Position numbers and translations under genes: made by a program. From assembly GCA_963728835.1 (NCBI GenBank), contig CAVSKZ010000002.1, positions 124,001 to 188,000 on the forward strand: a DNA stretch of 64,000 nt, given 5' to 3'. The DNA comes from VRUE01 sp963728835 (GTDB lineage: Bacteria > Actinomycetota > Thermoleophilia > Solirubrobacterales > 70-9). This document shows, piece after piece, positions 1 to 9,164 of this stretch. Position 1 is the stretch's first letter. The number at the start of each line of letters is the position of its first letter. The notes under the pieces were generated by a model that worked only from the letters and a program-made list of their open reading frames with translations, had not been told where the DNA came from and made no database searches.

Positions 1-1284
1 GGTGATGCTCGAGTAACCGGTGAGGTAGATGCGGCGCCCGTCGGAGATCACCGGCGAGTAGGTGCCGCGCCGGTAGCGGAAGACGCGCCGGCCGCTGCGC
101 ATCATGTAGCCGCTGGTCGAGGTGTGGGTGAACTCGGCGGCATAGACGATGTCGCCGATCGCCGAGAGGGAACCGATCACCTGGCCGCCGGCCGAGCGGC
201 TCCAGCGCACGCTGCCGTCCTTGGCGTCGAGCGCGTAGACGTTGCCGTCGAAGGAGCCGATGTAGACGGTCGGCGGGCTGTGGCGGGTGTTGGCGACGGC
301 GGGGCCGGAGTATGCGTAGCCCCCGGTCGAGTAGCTCCAGGCGAGCGTCCCGTCCTTGCGAGAGAAGCTGTAGACGCGGCTGTCGTTGTTGCCGGCGTAG
401 ACGCGGCCGAAGGCGACGGCGGGGGTCGAGTAGAACGCCCCGGAGGTGCCGAATCCCGACCCCAGCGACGACGACTGCCATCTGATCCGGCCGGTCTTGG
501 CGTCGACCGCGCTCATATAGCCGCCGTAGTCGCCGACGTAGAGGGTGCCGCCGTAGTAGGCGGGGGCGGACTTGACCGGGCCGCCGAGGCTCGTCGCCCA
601 GCGCACGTCGCCGCTGACCGTGCTCAGCGCATAGAGGTTGCCGTCCTCGCAGCCGAAGTAGACCGTGCGGTCGATCACGACCGGCGAGGACTCGACCCGG
701 CCCGGCAGCGAGCGCTTCCAGATCGTCTTGCCGGTCTTCGCGTCGAGCTTGACGACGTGGCCGGGCACGAGGTTGACGATGAAGAGCCGGTGCTTGTAAT
801 AGGCGGGCGAGGAGGCGTTGAGGCGGCCGACGCTGCGCCGCCACAGCTCCTTGCCCGTGTCGGCGTCGAGGGCGACGGCGTTGCCGTTGTTGTCGACGAA
901 GTAGAGCTTGCCGCCGACGAAGATCGGCGGGAACTCGAGCAGCGGCCGGTCCTTGTAGCGCCAGAGCTTGCGGAAGGGGGGTTTCAGGCCCCTGGCCGGC
1001 AGGAAGCGGGTGCGGGCCGGGTTGAGGCCGAAGACCGGCCAGTTGACCGCCTTCGCCTTCGCCTTCGGCGGTTTCTGCGGCTTGAAGGCGACGCTGGAAT
1101 TGTGGACGTCGGGCGGGCGCTTCAGCACCTGGTAGGTGAGGAAGGCGGCGGCGGAGACCGCGAGCACGCCGGCGGCGATGAGGCCGACGGCGATCCCGCG
1201 CCGCGTGTGCCAGAAATGGCTGACGGCGCCCCAAGCGCCCACCAGCGCCGTTCTCCAGAAGCCCTTCAGCGGCGCAGCTCCCAC
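1..1284 (-). CDS. PQQ-binding-like beta-propeller repeat protein, membrane-anchored (3' end outside window)
   Basis: An open frame runs from a GTG at 1284 leftwards through the window edge with no stop, giving at least 428 residues. After about 30 residues there is one hydrophobic segment (starting GIAVGLIAAGVLAV), then a Lys/Pro-rich linker and a series of repeats of the form YFVDNNGNAVALDADTGKELW, VYFGCEDGNLYALSTVSG and VYIGSFDGNVYALDAKDGSV. These are PQQ/BamB-type blades with the usual alternation of display strand, turn and closing tryptophan. I infer a single-pass protein with an extracytoplasmic propeller that binds ligand or scaffolds other proteins. Quinone use cannot be judged, and BamB itself is not expected in a monoderm. 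The GTG overlaps the end of the upstream GNAT gene by 19 bases, so translation may be coupled. No better start with a clear ribosome site is visible. Confidence 0.85.
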   Translation of the reverse strand, partial: MGAAPLKGFWRTALVGAWGAVSHFWHTRRGIAVGLIAAGVLAVSAAAFLTYQVLKRPPDVHNSSVAFKPQKPPKAKAKAVNWPVFGLNPARTRFLPARGLKPPFRKLWRYKDRPLLEFPPIFVGGKLYFVDNNGNAVALDADTGKELWRRSVGRLNASSPAYYKHRLFIVNLVPGHVVKLDAKTGKTIWKRSLPGRVESSPVVIDRTVYFGCEDGNLYALSTVSGDVRWATSLGGPVKSAPAYYGGTLYVGDYGGYMSAVDAKTGRIRWQSSSLGSGFGTSGAFYSTPAVAFGRVYAGNNDSRVYSFSRKDGTLAWSYSTGGYAYSGPAVANTRHSPPTVYIGSFDGNVYALDAKDGSVRWSRSAGGQVIGSLSAIGDIVYAAEFTHTSTSGYMMRSGRRVFRYRRGTYSPVISDGRRIYLTGYSSIT

Positions 1285-2036
1285 ATCTCGACGAAGCCGA
1301 GGTCGCGGAATCCGAGGCGCTCGTAGAGGGGCGCACCGGCTCGGGTCGCCTGCAGCGAGGCCGTGGTCTTGCCCGCATCGCGGGCCTGCTCGAGCGCTCG
1401 CTGCATGAGCCAGCTGGCGATCCCGCGACCCCGATGCGCGGGTGGCGTGGCGACGCCGGTGATGCAGCAGTCCTCGCCGACCTCTATCGCTCCGACGCAG
1501 CCCGCCGGCTCGGCGCCGACGAAGGCGCCGTGCCAGCGGATCGAGGTCTCTCCGGCGCCAAGGCATGCGCGGAAGCCGTCAGGGCCATAGCCGTAGGCGA
1601 GGTCGTTGAGCTCGGCGCAGGCGCCCGCACCGATCGGCCCCGGGTCGATGCCGGGCGGGGCCGGCGGAACGGCGCCGAGGTCGGCGAGCTCCATCGCCAT
1701 CGCCCGCGGTTCGGCGTCGAGGGCGTGGCCGCGGGAGGCGAGGAGGCGAGCGGTCTCGCGGTCGGAGTCGGGGACCCAGACCGTCCAGGCCCGCACCCCG
1801 TGGGACTCGTAGAGGGCTGCCAGCGTGTCGACCTCGCCGGCCAGCGCGGCCGGGTCGTCATAGAAGACGCTGTTGAAGAGCGAGCGCTGCGGGGATGCCG
1901 GCACGACCGAGGCGATCAGGCCCTCGCGCCGGATCAGGATCGAGTCCGGCGCGCCGCTGCCGAACGCCTCCACCTCGTCGCGGACGCCCTCGACGGCGCG
2001 CCGCCTCAGCTCCCTCTCGTCGACGCGCGGGCTCAT
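1266..2036 (-). CDS. GNAT family N-acetyltransferase
   Basis: The 256-residue protein has the acetyl-CoA pyrophosphate-binding motif HRGRGIASWLMQRAL near residue 200, preceded by the beta-4 strand (GEDCCITGVATPPA) and followed by the typical end PLYERLGFRDLG. The first 100 residues resemble a decayed or divergent second GNAT half, as in tandem-GNAT proteins. The substrate cannot be predicted. It overlaps the PQQ-repeat gene downstream and follows the SRPBCC gene closely, so the three probably form one leftward transcript. Confidence 0.85.
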   Translation of the reverse strand: MSPRVDERELRRRAVEGVRDEVEAFGSGAPDSILIRREGLIASVVPASPQRSLFNSVFYDDPAALAGEVDTLAALYESHGVRAWTVWVPDSDRETARLLASRGHALDAEPRAMAMELADLGAVPPAPPGIDPGPIGAGACAELNDLAYGYGPDGFRACLGAGETSIRWHGAFVGAEPAGCVGAIEVGEDCCITGVATPPAHRGRGIASWLMQRALEQARDAGKTTASLQATRAGAPLYERLGFRDLGFVEMWELRR

Positions 2037-2046
2037 CCGCGCCCGT

Positions 2047-2490
2047 TCAGCCCCCCGCCGCAGCGCGCCGCTCGGACTCGGCGACGACCCCGTCGACGAG
2101 TCCCTTGACCGCCTGCTTGACGACCGCGACCACGACTGCCCCGACGACGGGCACCGTCGGGTGGGTGCGGACCGCGTAGACCATCTTCGTCCCGTTGCCG
2201 TTCGGCGTCAGCTCCACGGTCCCGACATGGTCGCGGACCGGGAGGCCGGAAAGAAGCGTGTAGGAGAACCGGCTGGGCGCCTCGTAGGCGATCACTTCCT
2301 CCCGCAGCGCCGGCCCAACTGCGGTCAGCTTGCGGATCGCCCCGACCCCGTTGGGGGCGGGATCCCCCTCCCGCTCCAGCACGGACTTCCTGAGAGGAGT
2401 GAGCTCCGAGTACTGCCGATGGTCCGTGAGAACCTCGAAGACGACCTCGGCCGGTGCCGCTACCTCTCGCGTGAACGTGAAGCTGGCCAC
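2047..2490 (-). CDS. SRPBCC family protein (polyketide cyclase / START-like fold)
   Basis: The 147-residue protein begins with the family signature FTREVAAPAEVVFEVLTDHRQY and continues with the typical strand order ending in KMVYAVRTHPTVP. SRPBCC proteins form a helix-grip fold with a hydrophobic cavity and bind lipids or other nonpolar ligands, sometimes acting as cyclases; nothing here fixes the ligand. It has no signal peptide and is probably cytosolic. The stop lies 10 bases before the downstream GNAT start, consistent with an operon. Confidence 0.85.
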   Translation of the reverse strand: MASFTFTREVAAPAEVVFEVLTDHRQYSELTPLRKSVLEREGDPAPNGVGAIRKLTAVGPALREEVIAYEAPSRFSYTLLSGLPVRDHVGTVELTPNGNGTKMVYAVRTHPTVPVVGAVVVAVVKQAVKGLVDGVVAESERRAAAGG

Positions 2491-2527
2491 GGCGCCGAAG
2501 GCTATAGGAGCGCCGGATGGCGCTCCT

Positions 2528-3532
2528 CTACGCGAGCTTCCAGCGCTGCGGATCGCTCCCCTCCACCCTCTCGACCTCCCCGAGGATCTCCAGGTGGTCG
2601 AGGCAGGAGAGGACGATCTGCAGGATCCAGGCGCTGACCGGCGTGTTCAGGTTCTCGGCGCCGACGATGTCGCCGACCACCTCGAAGGGCGGCTTCTCCC
2701 CCCCGGAAAGCGACTCGCGCACCTTCCCGGTCAGCTCGCCGACCTGGCGCCGCGCCTCGGCGATCTTGGCATCGGCGTCGCGGAAGGGCCGGCCGTGTCC
2801 GGGCAGGCAGAGGTCGACGGCGAGCGGCTCGATCTCGTCGAGGCCGCCGAGGAACTCGCCGACCGGGTCGGGGCTGTGGCCGTGGTCGAAGAAGAGGACC
2901 GTGCGGCCGAGCAGGTGGTCGCCGGAGATCATCAGCTTGCGCCCGGGCTGGTGCAGGCAGACGTGCGAGGGGGCGTGACCCGGCGTCTCGTGCACCTGCC
3001 AGGTGCCGAGGTCGGTCTCGACCTCGACCCCGGGCAGCAGGTCGCGGTCGGGCTCGACGATCGCGTCGATGCCGGTCTCGTCGTCCTCGCTGCGGGACTC
3101 GCGGTAGCGCTCCAGCGCCGCGGCGGGCACACCGCTCTGCCGCGCCACCTCCAGGCGCTGCTCGAGGGCCGCCGCCGGGTCGTCGGCGAGCAGGCGCACG
3201 TGCTCCCAGGCGGGGTGCATCCAGAGCTCGCAGCCGGCACCCTCGACGATCGGCGCCGCCAGCCCGTAGTGGTCTGTGTGGGAGTGAGTGCAGACGAGCA
3301 GCCGCACGTCCTCGAGCCCGAAGCCGGCCTGGGCGAGCGCGAGGTCGAACTGGCGCATCCGCCCCTTGCCGCCGATTCCGGTGTCGAAGAGCACGATGCC
3401 CCCATCGGCGGCAACGGCCCAGACGTTGCCGTGTGGCACCCCCGGCCAGGGCAGCGGCAGCCGCAGCCGCCAGACGCCCGGCAGGACCTTCTCGGTGCGG
3501 GGCGCCTCGGGACGCTTGCGGTCGTCCGCCAT
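2528..3532 (-). CDS. MBL-fold metallo-hydrolase
   Basis: The 334-residue protein carries the metallo-beta-lactamase metal motif THSHTDH at about residue 95, the second-shell motif ETPGHAPSHVCLH, the bridging Asp in MISGDHLLG and a final PGHG element. These are the metal ligands of a binuclear hydrolase such as glyoxalase II or lactonase-like enzymes. The C-terminal helical part is longer than in glyoxalase II, so the substrate is uncertain. It is transcribed away from the MFS gene at 3644, with a long palindrome between the two starts. Confidence 0.9.
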   Translation of the reverse strand: MADDRKRPEAPRTEKVLPGVWRLRLPLPWPGVPHGNVWAVAADGGIVLFDTGIGGKGRMRQFDLALAQAGFGLEDVRLLVCTHSHTDHYGLAAPIVEGAGCELWMHPAWEHVRLLADDPAAALEQRLEVARQSGVPAAALERYRESRSEDDETGIDAIVEPDRDLLPGVEVETDLGTWQVHETPGHAPSHVCLHQPGRKLMISGDHLLGRTVLFFDHGHSPDPVGEFLGGLDEIEPLAVDLCLPGHGRPFRDADAKIAEARRQVGELTGKVRESLSGGEKPPFEVVGDIVGAENLNTPVSAWILQIVLSCLDHLEILGEVERVEGSDPQRWKLA

Positions 3533-3555
3533 CGGCGCGGGACACTACCTCTCGA

Positions 3556-3609
3556 GGGGCGTGTCTGAGCTTGACCACCCATAGGGGGGCATAAGCTCAG
3601 ACACGCCCC
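3556..3609. repeat. Perfect 17-bp inverted repeat between divergent genes
   Basis: The arms 3556-3572 (ggggcgtgtctgagctt) and 3593-3609 are exact reverse complements around a 20-base loop. It lies between the starts of the MBL-fold gene (minus) and the MFS gene (plus), where a terminator is not expected. It could be an operator or a dispersed palindromic element like the others in this window. Confidence 0.8.
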
Positions 3610-3643
3610 GGTAGAGACCGGCTGGGGTAGGTTGCGGCTGCCC

Positions 3644-5197
3644 ATGGAGTCGAGCCGGCCCAAGCGCGCCGGGGGCGTCCTCAGCGCGCTGATCCTCGTC
3701 GCCGCGGTGGCCAACCTCAACCTGGCGGTCGCCAACGTCGCCCTGCCCGACATCGGCCAGGCCTTCGGCTCCGGCCAGACGACCCTCAACCTGATCGCCG
3801 TCGGCTACTCCCTGGGCTTGGCGACCTCGGTCCTGTACCTGGGGGCCCTGGGCGACCGCTACGGGCGAAAGGGGATGCTGCTGCTCGGCATGGGGCTCTC
3901 GATCCCGGCCTCGCTGCTGGCCGGCTTCGCCCCCTCCGACGAGGTCCTCTTCGCCGCCCGCGTGCTCGGCGGCGTCGCCGCGGGGATGGCCTTCCCGACC
4001 ACGCTGGCGCTGATCACGGCGCTGTGGTCCGGCAGCGACCGCACCCGCTCGATCGCGCTCTGGTCGGCGATCGGCGGCGCCATCGCCTCGCTCGGGCCGC
4101 TGCTCTCCGGTGCCCTGCTGGAGCACTTCGACTGGGGCTCGGTCTTCCTCGTCACCCTGCCGCTGGCGGCGCTTGCGCTCTTCCTCGCCTGGCGCTACGT
4201 CCCCGCTCACGTCAACGAGAGCACCGAGCCCGTCGACAACCTCGGCGGCATCCTCTCGGTCCTCCTGGTGGCGGCGCTGGTGCTGGGGATCAACCTGGCG
4301 CCGGTGCCGGGCAAGGGCACCCTGGCGATCGGCCTCGGGCTCGTGGCCCTGGCGGCGACCGCGGCCTTCGTCCTGCGCCAGCGCCGGGCGCCGTCGCCCC
4401 TCTACGACCTCGAGATCGCCAGGCGGCGCGTCTTCTGGGTGGCGGCGTGCGCCGGGATCATCGTCTTCGGCTCGCTGATGGGGGCGATGTTCATCGGCCA
4501 GCAGTTCCTCCAGAACGTGCTCGACTACTCGACCCTCGACTCCGGCCTGGCGATCCTGCCGGCGGCGGCCTTGATGGTCGTAGTCGCGCCCCGCTCGGCG
4601 AAGCTGGTCGAGGCCCGGGGCGCCCGCTTCACCCTGCTCGCCGGCTACGTCTTCTGCGTGCTCGGCTTCCTCACCATGCTGCTGCTCTGGAAGGAAGACA
4701 TCTCCTACTGGAAGGTGGCGCTCGGCTACGCCTTCATCGGCGTCGGCGTAGGCTTCGCCGGTACGCCCGCGTCCCACTCGCTGACCGGCTCGGTGCCGGT
4801 GAAGCGCGCCGGGATGGCCTCGGGCACCGCTGACCTGCAGCGCGACCTCGGCGGGGCGATCATGCAGTCGATCTTCGGCGCCCTGCTCACGGCCGGTTAC
4901 GCCGCCGCCGCCGGCGCCGCAATCGCCTCCTCCCCGGAGACGAGCAAGATCACCGAAAACGTCGAAGGCGAGCTGACCAAGTCCTTCTCCAGCGCCGCCG
5001 ACACCGCCGCCCAGTACCCCCAGTACAGCGATCAGATCGTCGCCGCCGCCAGGGCCTCGTTCCTGCAGGGCGACGAGTGGGCCTACACGGCCGGCATCGT
5101 CGCGATCCTGCTCGGCGCGGCACTTGTCTTCTTCCGCTTCCCGAAGCGCGACGAGGAGGAAGCCCTGCTCGAGCAGTACCACGCCGAAGACACCTGA
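3644..5197 (+). CDS. MFS transporter, DHA2 (EmrB/QacA) type
   Basis: The protein of 517 residues has many hydrophobic segments, compatible with the 14-helix DHA2 drug/H+ antiporters. Visible motifs are the loop 2-3 motif GALGDRYGRKGMLLLG (motif A) and the first-helix motif LNLAVANVALPDIG (motif D1). It should sit in the cytoplasmic membrane and export hydrophobic compounds; the substrate is unknown. I take the ATG at 3644; a TTG at 3632 is also in frame. It ends 10 bases before a stem-loop that is probably its terminator. Confidence 0.9.
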   Translation: MESSRPKRAGGVLSALILVAAVANLNLAVANVALPDIGQAFGSGQTTLNLIAVGYSLGLATSVLYLGALGDRYGRKGMLLLGMGLSIPASLLAGFAPSDEVLFAARVLGGVAAGMAFPTTLALITALWSGSDRTRSIALWSAIGGAIASLGPLLSGALLEHFDWGSVFLVTLPLAALALFLAWRYVPAHVNESTEPVDNLGGILSVLLVAALVLGINLAPVPGKGTLAIGLGLVALAATAAFVLRQRRAPSPLYDLEIARRRVFWVAACAGIIVFGSLMGAMFIGQQFLQNVLDYSTLDSGLAILPAAALMVVVAPRSAKLVEARGARFTLLAGYVFCVLGFLTMLLLWKEDISYWKVALGYAFIGVGVGFAGTPASHSLTGSVPVKRAGMASGTADLQRDLGGAIMQSIFGALLTAGYAAAAGAAIASSPETSKITENVEGELTKSFSSAADTAAQYPQYSDQIVAAARASFLQGDEWAYTAGIVAILLGAALVFFRFPKRDEEEALLEQYHAEDT

Positions 5198-5207
5198 GCC
5201 CCCGGCT

Positions 5208-5252
5208 TCCGGTGCGCCTTATCCCCCCACGGCGGGGATAAGGCGCACCGGA
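5208..5252. terminator. 19-bp perfect stem-loop after the MFS gene (palindrome family C)
   Basis: The arms 5208-5226 (tccggtgcgccttatcccc) and 5234-5252 are exact reverse complements with a 7-base loop, directly after the MFS stop. A related stem with the same ttccggtgcgc start is at 26165-26211. It may terminate transcription, but there is no T-run, and the sequence similarity to the second site suggests a dispersed element. Confidence 0.65.
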
Positions 5253-5286
5253 GCGGGCTGCGGCCTTGGGTTGGGATGATGCGGCG

Positions 5287-6471
5287 GTGGCCGCCGGCGA
5301 CCAGACCCGCACCTCGCGCCTGACCGCGACGCTGCGCGAAGGCGAGCGGGTGACGCCGCTGGAGCTCTTCTTCGACCTCGTCTTCGTCCTCGCGCTGACC
5401 CAGTGCACGGCGCTGATGGCGCGCCACCCGACCTGGTCGGGCCTGGCCCAGGGGCTGCTGGTGCTGGGGATGCTCTGGTGGTCGTGGACCGGGTACTCCT
5501 GGCTGACCAGCGTGATCGACCCCGAGGAGGGCGCGGTGCGGCTGGTGATGTTCGGCGCGATCGCCGCCCTTCTGATGGTCTCGCTCTGCGTGCCGGAAGC
5601 GTTCGGCAGCCTCGCTCTCTCCTTCGCCCTGATCTACGGCGTCGTCCGGACCGCCCACATCGCCCTCTTCATGCTCGCCAGCCCCGAGGACGACGCGCTG
5701 CGCCACTCGGTCCTGGCCCTGGCCGCCAGCACCGCCGTGGCGGTCGCGCTGCTGGCGACGGCTTCGCTCTTCGACGGCCTCGCCCAGGGATCCCTGTGGG
5801 CGCTCGCCCTCCTCCTCGACATGGGCGGCCCCTACTTCTTCGGCTCCGAGGGCTGGAAGCTCGTCCCGGAGCACTTCGCCGAGCGCCACGGGCTGATCGT
5901 GATCATCGCCCTCGGCGAGTCGATCGTCGCGATCGGCCTCGGCGCCGCCCACGAGCTCACGCTCGGGATCGGCGCCGCAGCAGTGCTCGGCGTCGCCCTC
6001 ACCGCGGCGATGTGGTGGATCTACTTCGACATCGTCGCGATCGTCGCCGCCAGGCGTCTCGCCGAGGCCGAGCCGGGCAAGATCCAAAACGAGATGGCGC
6101 GCGACTCCTACTCCTACCTGCACCTGCTGATGGTTGCCGGGATCGTGCTCGTCGCCCTCGGCCTGAAGAAGACGATCGGCCACTTCGACGCCCACCTCGA
6201 CACGGTGCCCGCCTTCGCCCTGCTCGGCGGGCTCGCCCTCTACCTGCTCGGCCACGTCACCTTTCGCTACCGGCACATCCACACGATCAACCGCCAGCGC
6301 CTGCTGCTGGCGCTGGTCCTGCTGCTCCTGGTTCCGGTGGCGACCGAGATGCCCGCCCTCGTCGCCCTCGCCATCGCCAACGTCCTGGCCTGGGCGATGA
6401 TCGCCTACGAGACCCGCAGCTACGGCGAGGGACGCCGGCAGGTCCGCCGCCCGCAGACGGAGTCTGGCTGA
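5287..6471 (+). CDS. ltrA: Low temperature requirement protein A (LtrA) family membrane protein
   Basis: The protein of about 394 residues has the family's N-terminal motif LELFFDLVFVLALTQ and the central motif HFAERHGLIVIIALGESI, with about eleven hydrophobic segments, matching LtrA-family membrane proteins. The family is named from a Listeria locus linked to growth at low temperature; the molecular function is not established. I chose the GTG at 5287. A TTG at 5266 is in frame, but it lies close to the stem-loop that ends at 5252. The gene is followed 5 bases later by the fusion enzyme, so they may be cotranscribed. Confidence 0.9.
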   Translation: MAAGDQTRTSRLTATLREGERVTPLELFFDLVFVLALTQCTALMARHPTWSGLAQGLLVLGMLWWSWTGYSWLTSVIDPEEGAVRLVMFGAIAALLMVSLCVPEAFGSLALSFALIYGVVRTAHIALFMLASPEDDALRHSVLALAASTAVAVALLATASLFDGLAQGSLWALALLLDMGGPYFFGSEGWKLVPEHFAERHGLIVIIALGESIVAIGLGAAHELTLGIGAAAVLGVALTAAMWWIYFDIVAIVAARRLAEAEPGKIQNEMARDSYSYLHLLMVAGIVLVALGLKKTIGHFDAHLDTVPAFALLGGLALYLLGHVTFRYRHIHTINRQRLLLALVLLLLVPVATEMPALVALAIANVLAWAMIAYETRSYGEGRRQVRRPQTESG

Positions 6472-6476
6472 CGCCG

Positions 6477-9038
6477 ATGAGCCTCCGCTCATCGATTCGG
6501 GCGCGGGCGATCCGGGCGGCCGAGCCGCTGGTCAACCCTCCCTCGGCGCTCGGCGAGGAGGAGCTGCGCAAGGCCGTCGCCGGAAAGGTCGTGCTGGTCA
6601 CCGGTGCCTCCTACGGACTCGGCGAGGCGACCGCGCGCCGGCTCGCCGGCGCCGGCGCCACGGTCCTGCTGGCTGCCCGCTCGGCGGACCGGCTGGAGGA
6701 GATCGCGGCGGAGATCGAGGCTGCGGGGGGCGACGCACGGGCACACGCCGCCGACCTCACCGACACCGCCGGCGTCGAGGAGCTCGCGGCATGGGCGCTC
6801 GCCCAGCGCGGCCACGTCGACGTCGTCGTCAGCAACGCCGGCAAGTCGATCCGCCGCTCGGTCGAGCTCTCCTACGACCGCTTCCACGACTTCGAACGCA
6901 CGATCGGTGTCAACTACCTGGGACCGATCCGGCTGCTGCTCGCCCTGCTCCCCTCGATGCGCGCCCGCGGCGAGGGGCACATCGTCAACGTCTCGACGAT
7001 CGGGGCGCGGATCGCGCCCGGGCCGCGCTGGGGCGCCTATCAGGCCTCGAAGAGCGCCTTCGACATCTGGCTGCGCAGCGCCGCACCCGAGCTGCGGGCG
7101 GACGGGGTGACGGCCACCTCCGTCTACATGGCGCTGATCCACACCCGGATGAGCGCGCCGACGCCGATCTACCGGCACGTGCCCGGTCAGACCCCCGAGC
7201 AGGCGGCGGGAACGATCTGCCGCGCGATCGTCCGCCGGCCGCGCGCGATCGGGCCCTGGTGGTCGGGAATCGCCGACGTCGCGACGACCGCGGGGCGGCG
7301 GCCGTGGGAGGCGACGACGGGGCTGCTCTACCGGATCACCGGCGACACCGAAGCCGCGCGGGGAGGCACCGGGGGGACGGCTGGGATCCGGGGGAGCGGC
7401 GCCGGGACCGGCTCCGACCTGATCTTCAACGCGCGCCTCGGGCTCCGCGCGGTGTCGGCTCTGCGCAGGGCGGGTGTCCTCTCCCCCGTGCCGCCGTCTC
7501 GCCTGCCCGCGTTTCGAAAGGCGCTGCGGATGGGGCCGGGCCCGGCGGCGCTCGTCGCGCTCGGCGCCGCCCGCTTCGGGGAGCGAACCGCGATCGCCGA
7601 CGACCGCGGCGAGGTGACCTTCGCGGCGCTCGACCGCCGGGGAGCGGCGATCGCAGCGGGCATGCGGCGGGAGCTCGGGGTCGGCGCGGGCGAGAGCGTC
7701 GCGGTCATGTGCCGCAACCACCGCGGCTTCCTCGAAGCGCTCCTCGCCGGCTCGCGGCTTGGCGCCGACCTGCTCCTGCTCGGCACCGACTTCCCCGCCC
7801 CGCAGCTGGCCAAGGTGCTGGAGCGGGAGCGTCCGCGGGCAATCGTCCACGATGGCGAGTTCGCCGAGACCATCGAGACGTCGGGGTTCTCGGGCGCCCG
7901 GGTGGACGCATGGCCCGGCGAGGGCGCGGCGGGACCGACGCTCGACTCGCTCGCCTCCGGCCCCGCAGAGGAGTCCGGTCAATACCCGGGCGGCGGGGGC
8001 CGGCTGGTGATGCTCACCTCGGGAACCACCGGAGTGCCCAAGTCGGCCCCCCGCACCCCGGAGATCGGGGCCGCGATCGGACCGGTGACGACCCTGCTCT
8101 CCAGCATCCCGCTGCGCTCCGGCGAGCCCGTCTTCGTCGCGCCCCCCTTCTTCCACGGCTTCGGGCTCGCGGGCCTGACGCTCGGCCTCTTGCTTGGGTC
8201 GACCGTGGTCGCCCGGCGCCGCTTCGACGCCGAGGCCACCCTTGCCGCAATCGAGGCGCACCAAGTCCGGACGCTGCTCGCGGTGCCGGTGATGCTGGAC
8301 CGGATCCTGCGCCACCTCGAAGAGGGAGGCGACCGCTACGACACCTCCTCGCTGCGGGCCGTGGCGTCGGGTGCCTCGGCGCTGTCGGCCTCCACCTCGA
8401 CAGGGATCATGGAAGCCTTCGGCGACGTGCTCTACAACCTCTACGGCTCGACCGAGACGGGCTTCGGGGCGATCGCCGGGCCGGCCGACCTGCGCGCCGC
8501 ACCTGGCACCGTCGGCCGGCCTCCCTTCGGGACGACGCTGAAGGTCCTCGACGCCGAGCGCCGCGAGGCGCCGCCGGGCGAGACCGGCCATGTCTTCATC
8601 GGCGGCAGGCTCGTCTTCGAGGGCTACTCGGGCGACGAGGCGCCGAAGGAGACGGTCGACGGGCTGATGAACACCGGCGACCTCGGCCATCTCGATCCGG
8701 CGGGGCGCCTGCTGATCGACGGGCGCGAAGACGACATGATCGTCTCGGGCGGCGAGAACGTCTTTCCGCAGGAGGTCGCCGACGTGCTCGGGCGCCACGC
8801 CGCGGTCGCCGACGTCGCCGTGGTGGGCGTCGAGGACGAGGAGTTCGGCCAGCGCCTGCGCGCCTACGTGGTGCCGGCCTCCGGCGCGGACTCCTCCGCC
8901 GAGGAGCTGCGCGTCCACGTCAGGGAGAGCCTGCCCCGCTTCCAGGTCCCTCGCGACTTCGTCTTCGTCGAGGAGATCCCGCGCACGGCGACCGGGAAGG
9001 TCCGGGCGCAAGACCTGGGCGGCGCTGCGGAGGCCTAG
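6477..9038 (+). CDS. Fusion protein: short-chain dehydrogenase/reductase + AMP-dependent acyl-CoA synthetase
   Basis: One 853-residue frame holds two enzymes. Residues about 30-300 are an SDR with the NAD(P) motif TGASYGLG (42-49), the SNAGKS strand and the catalytic YQASK (from about 188). Residues about 360-853 are an ANL-family ligase with the P-loop LTSGTTGVPKS (about 513), the adenylate motif YGSTETG, the hinge region MNTGDLGHLD and the end PRTATGKVRA carrying the catalytic Lys. A Gly-rich linker joins them. I infer activation of a carboxylic acid as acyl-AMP/acyl-CoA coupled to reduction or oxidation of a related intermediate, as in lipid or secondary metabolism. The start ATG at 6477 follows the LtrA stop by 5 bases. 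The intact reading frame and all active-site motifs argue for a real fusion. Confidence 0.9.
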   Translation: MSLRSSIRARAIRAAEPLVNPPSALGEEELRKAVAGKVVLVTGASYGLGEATARRLAGAGATVLLAARSADRLEEIAAEIEAAGGDARAHAADLTDTAGVEELAAWALAQRGHVDVVVSNAGKSIRRSVELSYDRFHDFERTIGVNYLGPIRLLLALLPSMRARGEGHIVNVSTIGARIAPGPRWGAYQASKSAFDIWLRSAAPELRADGVTATSVYMALIHTRMSAPTPIYRHVPGQTPEQAAGTICRAIVRRPRAIGPWWSGIADVATTAGRRPWEATTGLLYRITGDTEAARGGTGGTAGIRGSGAGTGSDLIFNARLGLRAVSALRRAGVLSPVPPSRLPAFRKALRMGPGPAALVALGAARFGERTAIADDRGEVTFAALDRRGAAIAAGMRRELGVGAGESVAVMCRNHRGFLEALLAGSRLGADLLLLGTDFPAPQLAKVLERERPRAIVHDGEFAETIETSGFSGARVDAWPGEGAAGPTLDSLASGPAEESGQYPGGGGRLVMLTSGTTGVPKSAPRTPEIGAAIGPVTTLLSSIPLRSGEPVFVAPPFFHGFGLAGLTLGLLLGSTVVARRRFDAEATLAAIEAHQVRTLLAVPVMLDRILRHLEEGGDRYDTSSLRAVASGASALSASTSTGIMEAFGDVLYNLYGSTETGFGAIAGPADLRAAPGTVGRPPFGTTLKVLDAERREAPPGETGHVFIGGRLVFEGYSGDEAPKETVDGLMNTGDLGHLDPAGRLLIDGREDDMIVSGGENVFPQEVADVLGRHAAVADVAVVGVEDEEFGQRLRAYVVPASGADSSAEELRVHVRESLPRFQVPRDFVFVEEIPRTATGKVRAQDLGGAAEA

Positions 9039-9049
9039 GTCTGGGTTTG

Positions 9050-9074
9050 GGCGGTTGCCGGAGCGCGAACCGCC
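9050..9074 (+). terminator. Stem-loop downstream of the SDR-ligase gene
   Basis: Arms ggcggtt (9050-9056) and aaccgcc (9068-9074) with an 11-base loop lie 12 bases after the stop. There is no T-tract, so function as a terminator is only likely. Confidence 0.4.
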
Positions 9075-9164
9075 ACTGGCTCGCCAAACAGGCGCACATT
9101 TCGGCCGGCGGCGATTTCCTCAGGGAGAGGTAACCAGGCGTACCAAGACCAGACAACAATAGTA

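Noticed and set aside
124..1326. Long plus-strand open frame of 400 codons
   Set aside because: It is antisense to the PQQ-repeat gene, is Arg/Ala/Val-rich without domains, and results from the lack of stop codons in high-GC DNA.
5403..6476. N-terminal extension of the SDR-ligase protein
   Set aside because: It overlaps the LtrA gene in another frame and is Arg/Pro-rich shadow sequence; SDR homology begins near 6590 after the ATG at 6477.
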